Shown: positions 26,501 through 39,274 of the stretch, piece by piece
Position numbering within the stretch: the stretch's first letter is position 1
Layout: each line of letters begins with the position of its first letter
DNA from: Epiperipatus broadwayi
Lineage: Eukaryota > Onychophora > Udeonychophora > Euonychophora > Peripatidae
NCBI GenBank assembly: GCA_028023455.1
Contig: JAQFVV010006312.1
Span: forward strand, 3,395,835 to 3,459,834
Direction of reading: 5' to 3'
Length of the DNA: 64,000 nt
Notes under the pieces: generated by a model
Databases searched by the model: none
What the model saw: only the letters and a program-made list of their open reading frames with translations
What the model was told of the DNA's origin: nothing
Position numbers and translations under genes: made by a program

Positions 26501-27795
26501 GTTTGACCCTTGTTAATAAAACTGTAATAATTTGATATTGATAAATATTTAAAAAATGATTAAAATATGTGTAAAAGTTTGTGATCGCAGGAATAATTGA
26601 GTGCTGATTAGAATAAAATGTGCATTCTGGGAATTATTTGTCTTTTTCAGATGTTCTTATTTAAATTTTTTTCGAGGATATGTGTTGGAATGCAAGTTTT
26701 AATTTTAAACATATACTTTTAGGAACTGGTCAAAATCTCATAGCACTCTGTAGAGTATTTGATCAACTATTTTAAATAATGTTCCATCTAATCAACTTTA
26801 GAAAATGAAAAAGGTATCATTTCCAAATGTTTTTTGTGTTCTTATAAAGATAAAATTTTGTGAGTTTTAATATTAATTCATGAATTCACGGAGATCTTAT
26901 TAAGATATGAATAATATTTACAAGATAAAATTTTAAAGAATTCCTTTTAATTAATACTCTTGTGAATTTATAATTCATTATAAAACTAGATTAGTGTAAT
27001 TAAGCTGGTGAGATCTTAATATGTAATATATAAAGATCTATTATAACCATGGATTATAGACTATGAATATAATAAAGATGTATTTTCACTAAGTCATGTA
27101 TATGAATGAAAATACGTATAATGAAAACCAAAATGCTACACTTTTTATATAGGTTTTTAAGTTAGCAATTTAATTCATTTTCCAATTTATTTTTATTTTC
27201 AACAATTAAAATGTATTTTTTTTTTTACTGTTTCTGGAACAAAAGCTGATTTAATAAGCTAATTATTACCATAAAAAATTCCAAGTAAGAAAGTAAAGTG
27301 ATTTTTTTTTATTATTATTAAAGTACAAGTTTGTTTTTAATCTTAGAAATATAATTTTCACTATTATCATTAATAAAAAAACGTTTATAGAAAAGCTATA
27401 AAACTATATTTTAATGAAATTACTACATTGTTTTACATGAAAAGCTCATTGTGACCATTTTAGAGCATAGTTAAATGGTTTTTTTAAGAGGGCAAGTTTG
27501 TGTTTATTTTAGAAAAACATTCTCACTATGAGACAGAGAACAAACTTAGAATATAAAATTAAGAACTACTGCATGCAACTGAGATGATCATAATCATCAT
27601 GTGAAGTTTCATTATATAAATAATTTGCATTTTTATTTTAAACTTTATTTTAGTTTTTATTAAAATCAAATTATACAGTTATGTGCAGCAATTAATCTTT
27701 TATTTATTTTTGTATATATATTTTTAGTATATATTATATTTTTTCTGCTTAAATCATTATTAGAATATTGAAATGCAAATCTAGATGTATTTAAA
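23590..27795. other. 4.2 kb AT-rich with two R1 relics
   Basis: No gene was recognised. Diverged R1 fragments lie near 24,680-24,785 (gagtgctagtttaacatgaa, tatattggtca) and 26,575-26,665 (gagtgctgatt, gcattctgggaattatttgt). A block at 24,190-24,420 resembles 52,100-52,290, so it is probably an unnamed dispersed repeat. Confidence 0.4.
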
Positions 27796-27799
27796 CGAG

Positions 27800-27887
27800 A
27801 TTTGAATTCAAACTTTCAAGCTCCTACAGTCACTATCCAGTATAACTGATACATATGACCACATATATGTGAAAAAGATAAATGATC

Positions 27888-27929
<42 letters not shown>

Positions 27930-27938
27930 TATCCGATC

Positions 27939-27978
<40 letters not shown>

Positions 27979-28245
27979 TGCAGAATAAACAATCATCAGT
28001 TGGTCCATTGAGTATGTTTATCAAGGTGTTTGGATTTGATATCTTAATATAAACTGAGCACTAATTATTTATGTGTGTGGGAGATGATGATCTGGACAAA
28101 CTGACGAGTGTTGATTCGGTATGAAATATGTATACTCGAGATCATTTACCTTTTTCACATGTTCGTGGTTGTGTGTATCAGTAATATTGGATAGAATGGA
28201 TAACTGTAGGGAGCTTGATATTCTGGATTCAAACCCCCTTTAATT
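27800..28245. repeat. R1 repeat copies with (TA)n expansions
   Basis: The first part (to about 28,015) is R1 in the orientation of 60.7 kb: acatatatgtgaaaaagata, then two TA tracts (27,892-27,927 and 27,941-27,975), then aacaatcatcagttggtcc. The second part (28,075-28,240) is inverted: gatgatctggacaaactgac, gagtgttgattcggtatgaa, ggattcaaacccc. The TA tracts sit at the same internal R1 site that is expanded at 61.59 kb. Confidence 0.7.
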
Positions 28246-29800
28246 ATTTCATTATTATTGGTGATAACATTGGTTTAAACTATGTCATGGAATAAATTAT
28301 TCTTCAATATATATATATTTTATTGTAAGATATAATGAAGAGATGGTATAAAGTAAGATTATCTTAGAGCAATTAATTATTAATTTTAGTCAAAAATCTT
28401 ATATATATTAAGTTGACTGATTTGCGTTAGTTACATTGGAATAAGTTTTGTGTTCATCAGAATCTAATTTGTTGTTCATCTTTGATAATATCATTCATCA
28501 CTTGTGATTTTATGTTACTATTACTATGATAAAGAGGTGTTTGTAATTAACACCGTATGAAATATTGGTTGCTTCAATATTTACATTCAACTTGGTAGAT
28601 TGTATTGACTAATTTATCTCATATTAGACTTTGAAATTTTTCTTCACAAATGGTTTTAAAATAGGTCTTGTGAAGATTAATCTTTGATTACATTGAAAGA
28701 ATGGTGATTTTGTCACTTCAATTATATATATATATAAACTTAATGCACTATATTCATTAATATATATATATATATTATGTGGTGTTAGTTATTTACTGAC
28801 GACCTTAAAATCAAATGTAGGAAGTTAGGCAAGCTTCATTGCACAATATTGATTATAATTTAAAATATATTTGTAATTAGAATTTGATTTTTTTTAAAAC
28901 AAATTAATTGACACTTTTAGTTATGTGAGTTTGAAAGTGAATTTTTTAAAAATAAAATTAAATATTTATTTAATAAAATATTGAGTAATAAAATTCAAAT
29001 TTAACTCAAGTGTTATAATGCATTAAACTATTATAATAAACATTATTTATGCCATCACATAAGCATTTATGCTTATTTTTTGTGACAAATCCTTAACAAT
29101 AATTAATAATATAAAAATAGTCGTTACAATGCAATGGTATCTCTTTCTGCTAAATTCACAATCTGGGAGCCAACTTAAAGCTGAGTAAATTTTAAAGGTT
29201 TTTTTCTTTTTTGTCATAGCTAGCTTACAATATTTTTTTTAGGTATCCAGTTTACGACTAAACTTGCAAGCTATCCAATATTGGTTGCTAAATGGTTAGC
29301 AGGCTATTATCTAAAATTTAAAAGTGTGAGGAAATCAGGATTGATTAGATAAAGAGCAAAGATCTGAATATAAAAACAAAAAGACTATTGTATTTTGAGA
29401 AGCCTTAAACACTGAAAAGAAAGTTAAACATATCTAAGAATACTACACCCATGGTTTACCTTTATCTTTAATAAAAGAATGGTTAATTGCAAAACAATAC
29501 AGTTGGTATTTGATAAATATGGTCTTGTAAACTAATATTATAGGGAGTAATTTGCATCTTAGATAAATGTTAAATATATTAGAATATTAATATTAAGTAC
29601 CATTTTAATACTTCACTATTGAATTTGGAAACTAATTTATTTAAATCTTAAAGCAAGGTAGTTTTTCAGAATTATCTTTATCTTTTTTTATTAACAATAG
29701 ATAGGGGAGAGCAGCTAATTTTTTGGAATTAAATAAGTAGTAGTTTTAAATTCATTTATTTAAAATTAAGACAATCATTTTTACTTGTTTTACAAAATGT
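28245..29800. other. 1.5 kb AT-rich, no gene recognised
   Basis: Two short AT tracts (about 28,723 and 28,760) are the only landmarks. Confidence 0.4.
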
Positions 29801-29805
29801 TGTTT

Positions 29806-29942
<137 letters not shown>

Positions 29943-29944
29943 GT

Positions 29945-30757
29945 TTCAATAATATACTTTATTTTCAACAAAGGTTAGATGGTGTTTACATACTTATGCC
30001 TAATTTATAGTGGCATAATAATTTTTGAAGATTTGATTTAATTGAAATTTTTACTTCTAATTACATAGGTATGGATGTGTTGAATATGGTTCTACATTAC
30101 TTAACCCATTCAATTATAATACTTTAGAAACCCTGTGTTTCCATGCTAGATTTTTTTCACATTATGATATTTTTGTTATTGCTATCATTGTTTAATTTTA
30201 CTATTCATTTCTGATCTTGTTGATAATTAGTGTCCCTCCTTCCATCCCTCATTAATATTCTGTTATTGTCATTGTTTATTGGTCAAAAGTTTTATTCATT
30301 TGTTCAGCTGTGTGATAATCCATGTTATATATTTTCCTTTTAGTTTCTTGTTCATTGTTGGTTTGGTTTGAATAGGCTGGGCTTATATAATAATTAGTTT
30401 TGCATGCTTTTATAAATTATCTTGTAATTTTAATAGTGGCCAGGTGACTGTATAGATATCTGGATGTGCAATCTTTGCATCTCTGTTCCTTATTTGATGT
30501 AACTTGTAAAATGTTGCCAGATGTAATCGGGTATTATTTCCTAGGCTGAATATACATCATGTGCACCAAAATTTCATAAAGTCAAAATATTACTGCTTGT
30601 GTTGTAGGGGTTGTCTGCTTGTATGTAAAATCTGTTAGCTGTTGTATAGTTTGTCTTGTTCTGTATTGATTTAGCATATTGTTTTGTGTAGTATTTAGTG
30701 CTGTACAATTGTAAAATGTGTTGTTGTGTTTCTTCAGCAGCATGACATGGTTCATTG
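29945..30757 (-). pseudogene. Family A LINE, C-terminal fragment
   Basis: Minus-strand translation starts inside the CCHC motif (CHAAEETQQHIL, compare CKTQEETFDHII in the 36-kb copy). It continues through the block before the end (CIFSLGNNTRLHLATFYKL, then HQIRNRDAKI) to a 3' UTR with AATAAA and a TAA tail. Frameshifts and stops are present. It begins immediately beside the (TTG)n/(TTA)n tail of the next minus-strand element upstream. Confidence 0.75.
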
Positions 30758-30790
30758 TTGTTGTTGTTATTATTATTATTATTATTATTT
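30754..30790. repeat. (TTG)n(TTA)n tract: tail of the ORF1-bearing LINE
   Basis: On the minus strand gacaaataaagtttatcatt plus gaaaa runs into TAA then CAA units. The tract is short (about 37 bp) and is the junction between two LINE pieces. Confidence 0.85.
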
Positions 30791-30819
30791 TCAATGATAA
30801 ACTTTATTTGTCTTAGAGA

Positions 30820-31320
30820 GTTACAAAAGTTTTACATAGTTTAGATTGCTGTGTTTACATGGGCAATCTGTAGGTCTAGGTTTACATATATAAAAGTTGA
30901 TTTATTGGTTTACACAAAATTGCAGGAATTTTTACATACTATGATTAAGTTACAAGGGTTTTACATAGTTTGAATTGTTATGGTTACATGGGTAATCCAT
31001 AGATGTAGGTTTACATTGATTTACATTATATTATAATATTTATTTCATGTGGTGGATTAATTACAAAGGTTTTACATGGCATGGATTACTGTGGTTACAT
31101 GGAAAATCTGTAGTTATAGATTTATGTAAGTACAAGTTGATTCATTTATGTACATAAGATTACACAAACTTTTATGTGTGTGGAATAGTTACAAAAGTTT
31201 TATATATCTTGGATTGCCATGGTTACATAGGGAATCTGTAATTGTACGTTTATATAAAAGTTGTTTTATTTATTTACACAAGATTACATAAATTTTACAT
31301 GCTCTGGACTGCTGTATCAA
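30820..31320 (-). repeat. Minisatellite in LINE 3' UTR, ~110-130-bp units
   Basis: About four diverged units start at 30,820, 30,949, 31,060 and 31,188. Each opens with gttacaaaagttttacatag or a near match, followed by a ggttacatggg...aatctgta block. They lie between the ORF1-like region and the AATAAA/TAA tail, so they are probably part of this element's 3' untranslated region. Confidence 0.8.
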
Positions 31321-31399
31321 AAGATTTAACCAGGTTAATTTTTATGTGGTTGGGTTTTATGGGTAACATAAGTGAGGGTCTAGTAATTTCCATGGTAGT

Positions 31400-33420
31400 G
31401 TGGTAATGTGAGGTCCACACATGTGTTGGCTTTGTGTCCATATTGTTTTCTTGTCAGGCTTAAGTTTTGAGCTCTTTTGGAGCATGAAAAACTAGAGCTC
31501 TTTAACTTGGTTGTGAACAAATGGACTATTGCTGCTCTGGACTTTGAAACTTTGCACTGGTGTCGCAGTCAACAGACAATGGTCATGGATGAATGTATTT
31601 GTTGTTTATGAGAGATAGGGTTAGATTAATTTAAGGAATCAGGTAATGGGCATTGAATTTGCATGAGGGTATGATTGGTTTTTACAGAGTTCATGACAAG
31701 CATCAACAGGGAAACCACATCTGTTTTTTTTTGTTTTTTTTAAGTTTCCAAGTCTTTGTGAGGGGGGGGGGCATACAGGCTTTCTTTTTGTTTTATTAGA
31801 AGTGTTGTGAAAGATGAATGGTATAGGTGGTAAACATTGAGAAATTGTCTCCATGATATGTTTTGTCATTTTATTATGAATAGTCTGTTCATTGGCATGT
31901 GTACGATTATAAATAAGAGCTTCTGAGTCAACGTTAATCTAGTTTGAGATTGTGCTGGCTTTGGTTGTTGCATTGGGAGAAGTTTTGGAAACAATATTAT
32001 CTGAAACAGGAGCTATTTATATATCAATTAAGTTGGAACAATTATCTCTATTACTATCAATCTCCTGGAGTGTCAAATCAATAGGTAGTGGGGTAAGTTT
32101 GAGGGTGGATAAGTATAAAGGGTCAGTAATATGTCAACGAATAAACTCTTGGCTATTTATGGATGTAATCATGGAAAGATTTTGTATTGACTGTTTTTGT
32201 TGACTTGGAGATTTAGGTGATCAGCTGGTTTTCCTGAAAGTGAAGTTTGGAGATTCATACATTGTACTCTTAAATGACCCCACTGGTAAAAGGAGTAACA
32301 ATAGGGGTTCAGTCCTCTGATATATAGTCAAAGGGTAGCTTCTTGATAAAGGATTTGAGTTGGAATTATGTTTAGATCAATATCAAGGTGCTGTAGTAAT
32401 TTGAAAGCATAGCTGTTATTAGGGATGAGTATGGGGTATCCTTTAAATATATGGGTGAAAAGCCATAACTTTGCCAAATGGCTGCATCATAGTCTGGCAA
32501 TCTTGAAGGGTGTATCACAATGCATGTGATATAGTTGTAGCAATTTGAATCCATTGTAATTAAGATAAAGTTTCCAAGTGTTTTTATTTGTGTTTGAAAT
32601 CAGTCTTTCTGTGAGGTCTGAAAGAACTTTATTATTAGATACTTGGGATTTGGATAGTTAGCAACACATGGAATGGTATCCCACAGCCCACTGCATCAAA
32701 TAGTAATTTCCTAGGAAATTTGTATAGAGAAATGTTGATATCTGTGGCAGATAGAATTATGGACCTAGTAGAAAAATATCATTTAAAAGTTGTAAACCAT
32801 CCTATTGGGATCAAATTATTGAACCATTCATTGGTTATTATAAGAGCATCTGCATTTCAAACTGTAGGGGGATACTGTGATTCTTGCATATTGAGGTCTA
32901 GTTCTTTGATGTCACTAAGGGTGGTTTTTATATGTCTTGGAGCTGACTTGGGAATAGTTGACATATTGCTACTTTTGTTATTAATATCTAATGGATTATT
33001 ATTACTTTTCCTATTGAGCTGTTGAGAGTTAATTTTAGTAACATTAGCATATGTTTGTATTATCTTTGACCTTTGGAATTCAATGTTAGAGAAATTAGAA
33101 ATATTTGAAATATTACTTTTATCATTTATAATTATTGGATTATTATTACTTTTGCTACAGATCTATTGAGAATTACTTTTAGCATCATTAGCATCTGTTA
33201 TATTATCTTTGAACTTTGGAATTTAGTGTTAATGAAATTGGAACCAGCCATCTGGTCATGTGACAGTTCAGTCAGCATATTAACCACCCAATTATCATTA
33301 GACACATTAATTATTCTGTAAATTTTGAATCCCAAATTTAATAAATTGGGTATGAAGCAATTAAAGACAAAATTTTGTAATAAGAGATAAGAATTTTATC
33401 TTGACAAATGAAGGCTTTAA
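31400..33420 (-). pseudogene. Family A-type LINE ORF1 with zinc knuckle
   Basis: Minus-strand, frame-hopping translation gives a gag-like ORF1. An upstream basic/hydrophobic region is followed by a block near 32,370-32,560 (LPDYDAAIWQSYGFSPIYL in one frame, LWLFTHIFKGYPILIPNN in another). A CCHC-type knuckle lies near 32,255-32,310: YCYSFYQWGHLRVQC, where the second Cys of CX2CX4HX4C has become Phe. A second Cys/His-rich stretch (RCGFPVDACHELC) lies near 31,665-31,720. ORF1 proteins bind the element RNA. No ORF2 follows: the sequence goes from the ORF1 end straight to the minisatellite 3' UTR and tail. It may be ORF1-only or an internal deletion. Confidence 0.65.
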
Positions 33421-33496
33421 ATGAATTTTAATCAAACACAACTGGAGCTTTTTTACCTGGGATATCAATCGAACAACTGCAGAGCTGCTTTTTTAC

Positions 33497-33688
<192 letters not shown>

Positions 33689-33689
33689 A

Positions 33690-35511
33690 TTTCAAATCAA
33701 ACATTATTCTTCATAAGGAGTTACATTGTTAAGTTACATTGTTGAAAACTACATAGTTTTAGAACAAACAGATATATATTATTGATATAGTACAAATAAA
33801 TTGTTAGATAGATATCTGATAAATGTAAACTTGTAAAACTGTGCATTTGCCTATGGTTTTATTTCATTGTCTGAGGGTTTAGTTTATCAATTCAAAATAC
33901 ATTTTGATTGAAATAAATATATCCTTTGGACTATTCATTATACAGATATGGTAGTTAAAAATTGTTGAAAAATGAGATATGTAACAAAAAAAATTTGTTC
34001 TTGTTCCAGCAAAGTCATTTGGTTGTTTGAGGTTATGGTCTATCTCAGGTTTGTAATAGTGACCATGTAGCAGCAAAATATCTGGGTGTGCAATTTTGCC
34101 ATTTCTGGTTTCAATTGTTCGAGCTTATTACAGAATGTGGCTGAGTACCTTCTGGTGTTCTTTCCAAGGCAGAAAGTACATCTGATGCATCACAAATATA
34201 TAAACAAAAATGTTGCTGCATGGGCTGCTCATATTAAGTCTTTCCTGTGCATTTCTATTAGGTTATTGAGTGAGATGTTATTTTCTCTACAGGTGTTAAT
34301 CATATAATTTCTCAGATATTTATCAGAGCTGTGGAAGTGTAAAATAGTTTCTGTTGCATTTCTTCCTTGTGGCACAAAGAACAAAAGCATCAATTTTGGT
34401 GAAAAACTTGGTGACATTTAACAAAATAGGAAGTAGGAAGAACATTAAGATTTAGCTTAAGAGAAAGTCAAAAAATTTGGGTTCCAATGCCCATTTTTTG
34501 AATCACTGCAGCTTTTGTTTGAAATATTTGTCTATTGGTTCCATCACATTATGTCCATCTTTTGTGACACCCCTGATTTCAAGTGCTTGTGGAACACTGA
34601 CAGTGGATATCCCAGGGCGCATCTAATGTAACCTTGTATGTCTAGGTGTGTTGTTCTGTTAGATAGATTTTTTTCTTTTTGTGACAATATACTCTTTTAG
34701 AGTGTTACAATTGTCATTATATACTTGTGTAAATTTTTTTTATATGTGAGTAGGTATCTGGTGCAAATTTACATATGCTGATCCTTTTATGTAACTCATC
34801 AGCCAAAATTAGAAGCCTTGAGTATGGTGGGGTGTTTCTGGTAATATGATTTATATTGAATGACAGAATATTGATAAATGAAATGTACCAACAGGATCAA
34901 GTTGCATAGTGCAAAGTATAAATAGAATAAAGTATGTTTCAGAATACAAAAATTAGAAGTGTGTACAGGAAGAATTATTCTTATTGTTTTATGAAGTTGA
35001 ATTGTTGATGTTTTGCATTGCATTTAGATTGAGTTTGAACATTTGACTAAAATGATCAGAAAAGGATCAGAGATTAAGTGTTAACTTAATTACATGATAA
35101 AGCAAAGGTGAATAAAAGCACAGGTCAATAAGTGAGGTGTGATGATGATTGTAGAATGAGAAAGAGTTGGGTAGTAAGAAACCTTTGACATTTATTAGGG
35201 ATAATGCAAGTTGATGTAGCCACCTTGAAATGAAAATGTGATAACTCATATTAAAGTTGTTCAGTAAAACAACTGTGTAAGAGGTTGATGATTGTATTGA
35301 GTTGATGGTAAGCAATAATATTGAGATGACAACTGGTCCAGGATATATGCAAACAAACATTATGTTGAGAGCAACAGTGTGGTGGTGAAAGGATAAAAAT
35401 TGGCAGTTTCTTGTGATGACCAGGCCAGTACCTCCTGAAGATGATGATGAATCTTATGAACAGGTGCAAAAGCCTTGGATTCTTATATAGTTGTGGGATC
35501 AGTCTGAGAAA

Positions 35512-35572
<61 letters not shown>

Positions 35573-35683
35573 TCCAGAAGACCTAGGATGTATGGATGTG
35601 TAAATTGAATTTGTTTATTTAGCTGGGTTTTTTTCAATTGAGTTTAGACCTCAAATATTAAAAACTCCTATCTTTATTTTCAT
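33690..35683 (-). pseudogene. Family A LINE ORF2 lacking the RT core
   Basis: ORF2 appears to start at 35,683 (minus) with MKIKIGVFNI, a stop, then GLNS, the N-terminal block of an APE endonuclease. YILGLLETN is the LLETK-type block with the catalytic Glu. LLNNFNMSYHIF is the GDFN block with Gly-Asp lost, and SFYNHHHTSLIDLCFYS matches SFYNKRYKTLIDLMFYT in the 36-kb copy. The linker is traceable to a block like YFKNRL. The reading then jumps to LEPKFFDFLLS (LEPKFLTFLIK in the 36-kb copy), so about 1.6 kb holding the whole RT palm is missing. A degraded C-terminal region follows. An AT microsatellite has expanded within the endonuclease. Confidence 0.78.
35515..35568. repeat. (TA)n microsatellite in LINE endonuclease
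   Basis: About 53 bp of TA repeats directly after the LLETN codons of the minus-strand LINE. This is a local expansion, not an element boundary. Confidence 0.9.
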
Positions 35684-35774
35684 GTTGAAAGTAAATGAAT
35701 AAAAGAAATAGAGTATATGTTTTGAGAATTAGCTGTTTTATATTGACTGAATTGAGATTTTCATTTGTTGCCTT

Positions 35775-35806
35775 TGTTGCTGTTGTTGTTGTTGTTGTTG
35801 TTATTG

Positions 35807-35904
<98 letters not shown>

Positions 35905-36060
35905 TTATATCCTTGTGATTATAAAGCAAATTGAGAATAAAGATTTCTTTATTGATATTAAAGCTAATATTCTATAGATAATTGTGTGCATTTCAGACAT
36001 AATGTTTTAATTCTATTCAGGATTGAAAAAGATTTTTCTACAAAATGATATTAGTATTTA
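35775..36060 (-). mobile_element. LINE 3' end with (TAA)n(CAA)n tail
   Basis: On the minus strand a short 3' UTR (36,060-35,905) with atcaataaagaaatctttat runs into about 100 bp of TAA and then CAA units (35,904-35,775). No coding sequence remains. The next minus-strand element (ORF2 start at 35,683) begins within about 100 bp of the end of this tail. Confidence 0.65.
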
Positions 36061-36085
36061 GTAAATGCACAGACTTAATAGAGTT

Positions 36086-36219
36086 TTCCCTGTTGCAAGA
36101 ATAATTATTTTCTTCATGACTATGAAATGCTAATTCACAAATTCCTACACATTTAAGTATATTAATTAAAACCATATGACTTCCATACATATTTTATTAG
36201 AAAAAGAAAGATATAGTCA
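36086..36219. repeat. 134-bp direct repeat, copy 1
   Basis: About 90 percent identical by eye to 41,192-41,326, same orientation, 5.1 kb apart; both contain agaataattattttcttcat. This copy lacks CpGs where the other has them (gacta/gacga, cacaaa/cacgaa). It lies just upstream of the plus-strand LINE insertion. Confidence 0.85.
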
Positions 36220-36265
36220 ACAAAATGTTTATTTTTATTCATTTTGACTGATAAAATATTGTGAC

Positions 36266-39200
36266 ATAACAATTAATATGCTGACAACAAACAACAATGC
36301 TCCAGCTATTATTCTAGGAGATTTTAATATCTCATATGACATTTTCACAAAAAAGTACCTACATCTACTCACCAGAGGTTTTATTAATGGGAGAGGATTC
36401 TTCCCACAAGATGCAAACTCCTTTTACAACAAAAGATATAAAACTCTTATAGATCTGATGTTTTACACCACTGAACTACATCATGATCTTGAAGCTAATC
36501 TACAACCAGTAGCATTCTCAGACCATCATGCAATAATAGCTTCAATAGAACTTAACAATTCTATTCCTTATACTCTAAGCCAATCAATAAGAATGCTAAC
36601 AAAAGCTACCTCCACTGAAGCCATTATATCCGAGGCTTACATACTCTTTTTTAAAATAAACATCCTAAACATTCATCCAGAGGAAGCTTGGTTTGCCTTT
36701 GTTGGCATTTTGCAATCTCTAATAGCACATCACACCAGGAGCAACAAAGGCCCTTCCACACTAATCACTGAGCTTGACCAGATAAATAAAAAAATTATAG
36801 CTTGCTCAACTGATCCTCAACACATAAATCAACTACTATCACTCAAACTAAGATATAAGGAGAAACAATTAGCCATTGCGGAATACATCTCCACAAAAAG
36901 AGCTCAAAACTTCCTTACAGCTCAGCACTGCTGAGACCAGGGGCTACCTGAGATGGGCCTTGGGAGCTCAAAAAAAGAACAAAACTCCAAATTCTCTTAA
37001 CATTGATGGTAATCACATAACAGGACATCAAATGATTAATCACATAGGATTATATTTCAAGAATCGCCTACAAAATAATACACAAACAACCAATGATGAC
37101 TGGATCATACCATCCAATCTAGAAAATCATGGAATAACACCAACAGATCTGAAAAACTGTCTTAATGCCTTATCTGACAATGTACATCCTGGGATGCATG
37201 CCATCCCAAAATTCTTAATCATACACCTTAGCTCATTCACAATACCAATTTTAATGAACATGATTAACCACTTATCTATAAGCAGAAGAGAAATAAAAGA
37301 CCTTTACCCTGTAGCGCTGGTGCCTTTTCTAAAGAAAAACAGAGATCCCACCAACATTAACAATATTAGACCCATCTCAATGACCCCTATCCTAATCAAA
37401 GTTATAGAGGGAGTCATTAAGGAAAAAATACAACAAAAAGTGCTAGACAATGTATCTCACTATCAATATGCTAGAAAAGGCTCTTCAGCGCTTACGGCAA
37501 TTGGGGAGGTGAAAACTGTGTTAGACCACATCAGATCAAACCGATTATCTAAACCAATTGCAATTCAATTGGACATAACAGAAGCATTTGATTCAATCAA
37601 CATCAACACACTCCTATCAATTTTGAACAGTCTTAACATTCCGTTTCAAATCATCCGTATAATTGAAAACTTACTATACAACCGTCAAATACATATTACT
37701 CTAAATGGATCATATACTAATGGCTTCTCACCCAATATTTCTATACCTCAAGGATCACCATTAAGTGCCTTATTATTCATTTGTTATTTAAACCCACTGT
37801 TAAGAGAGATTGAAAATGCGATGCCTGGAGTTTACATTCCATGACTTAAAAAATCCATAAAGCTATTTGCTTATATGGATGACGTCCTTGTCATACTACC
37901 TTCACAAAAACATCTGCTATCCCTTTACCATATACTAGATAAATTGTCTAATGACTCACAACTAAAGTTCAATCCTAATAAATCAGCCTCTTGGAGAATC
38001 TCAACAGGAAAAAAGATTAACTCTAAATTTCTGGCTGAACCCCAAGAATTCCTAGGATTCCCCATACATATGTCTCAAGCATCTATGTCAAAACATCTTC
38101 AAAACTCACTTCTTACCTCTACAACCCAAATTGTTCAGACACTGTCCAAAGTATATCTTTCATTGCAGGGAAAAGTTGCTCTTCTTAATATGAAGGTTAT
38201 ATCTAAAATTGCTTACTACCTCCCTGTAATGACTATAACAAAATCATTCATCAGAAAAATAAATAAACAATGTTCTAAACTATTTTGGAAAGAAAACATA
38301 AACTCCATTAGCATGACAAAAATGCAACTCCAACGCAAGGTAAATGGCATGTCATTGCATTCAATCCTCTCTTTAAATTATCAAAAATCCCACACACTAA
38401 TACATAACCTAATATTAAAACATGGCACCATAATCACATCTGAAACAGTACAACCAACTGACACACCGCCTCCTCAAAAAATATGCTGGCTTGATAAAAT
38501 ATTCCAATATATCAAACGGCATCAAAACATCTCCAATAAAACCTTTACCTTCAAAATCACCATCTGGGAAGTGCACCTAATATTAAATCCAATCATCAAC
38601 AATATAAAACCCACAATAGGAATCAACAACCACAGAATCACCTCCTTATTCAAATTTTTAAAGTTGGAACCCAAATTTCTAACATTCTTGATTAAGGTCA
38701 ACCTAGGTGCCATACATACCAACTATTTTTTACACTATAAAAGATTTCTAAACAAAGTGGACCCTATATGTCCAATCTGCAAAACACAAGAAGAAACCTT
38801 TGACCATATTATAAAATCATGTACCGGTCTTACAAACATAAGGATGCTCATTTTTCATGGTTCAAAGATTGACTATTATAAAATACTCTCAATAAAAGAC
38901 TCCATCCAGAGTAGACACTTCCCAATTATTAGACTATCTATTTTTCTGACTCACACCATCTGGAGTGTTCGATGCAAGACAGTTTTCACCTCTCCACCTC
39001 CTAATCCAGACCTCACATTTATCAACCTCATCAACAAAATTAGAAATAAAGACTTAATACTCTCATCAAAATTTCTATATGATGAAACCTGGAAATTGTT
39101 CCAAATACCAAAACTATCCAAAACATAAGTTACAGATCAAATTGATTTATAAACCTCAGCACCAAAAGACTCGTCACTCAAAACTATTGACCTTTAAAAC

Positions 39201-39273
39201 AGTATGTATCTAAATACCTAATATATACAATGTAATTCATTAATAAAATGTTTTGAAACTATAACAATAGTAT
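36266..39273 (+). mobile_element. 5'-truncated family A LINE, best-preserved copy
   Basis: The insertion carries ORF2 from mid-endonuclease to its end plus a 140-bp 3' UTR with attaataaaatgttttgaaa. Candidate target-site duplications are ATAACAATTAATAT (36,266-36,279) and ATAACAATAGTAT (39,261-39,273), not perfectly matched. The trinucleotide tail seen at other copies is absent or reduced to a few bases here. Confidence 0.8.
36278..39128 (+). pseudogene. Family A LINE ORF2: endonuclease-RT-CCHC
   Basis: Nicks target DNA and reverse transcribes the element RNA. In order: the APE endonuclease C-terminal half with ILGDFNIS and SDHHAII; a linker; RT with RPISMTPILIKVIE, the palm block QLDITEAFDS, PQGSPLSALLFI and the catalytic AYMDDVLVI (near 37,868); thumb blocks NPNKSASWRISTG and EFLGFP; then the zinc motif CPICKTQEETFDHIIKSC and a final WSVRCKTVF block. 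Only two lesions are visible: a frameshift near 36,925 joining the first 218 residues to the rest, and one TGA at 37,842-37,844 just before YMDD. The upstream endonuclease and ORF1 are missing. No RNase H domain is seen. The clade is undetermined; APE-type with a C-terminal CCHC, possibly L1/Tx1-like. Confidence 0.92.
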
Positions 39274-39274
39274 T

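Noticed and set aside
34120-34190. Minus-strand CTFCLGK string first read as the LINE C-terminal zinc finger
   Set aside because: Alignment to the 36-kb copy shows it corresponds to the later WSVRCKTVF block; the real zinc region lies near 34,330-34,400 and is degraded.
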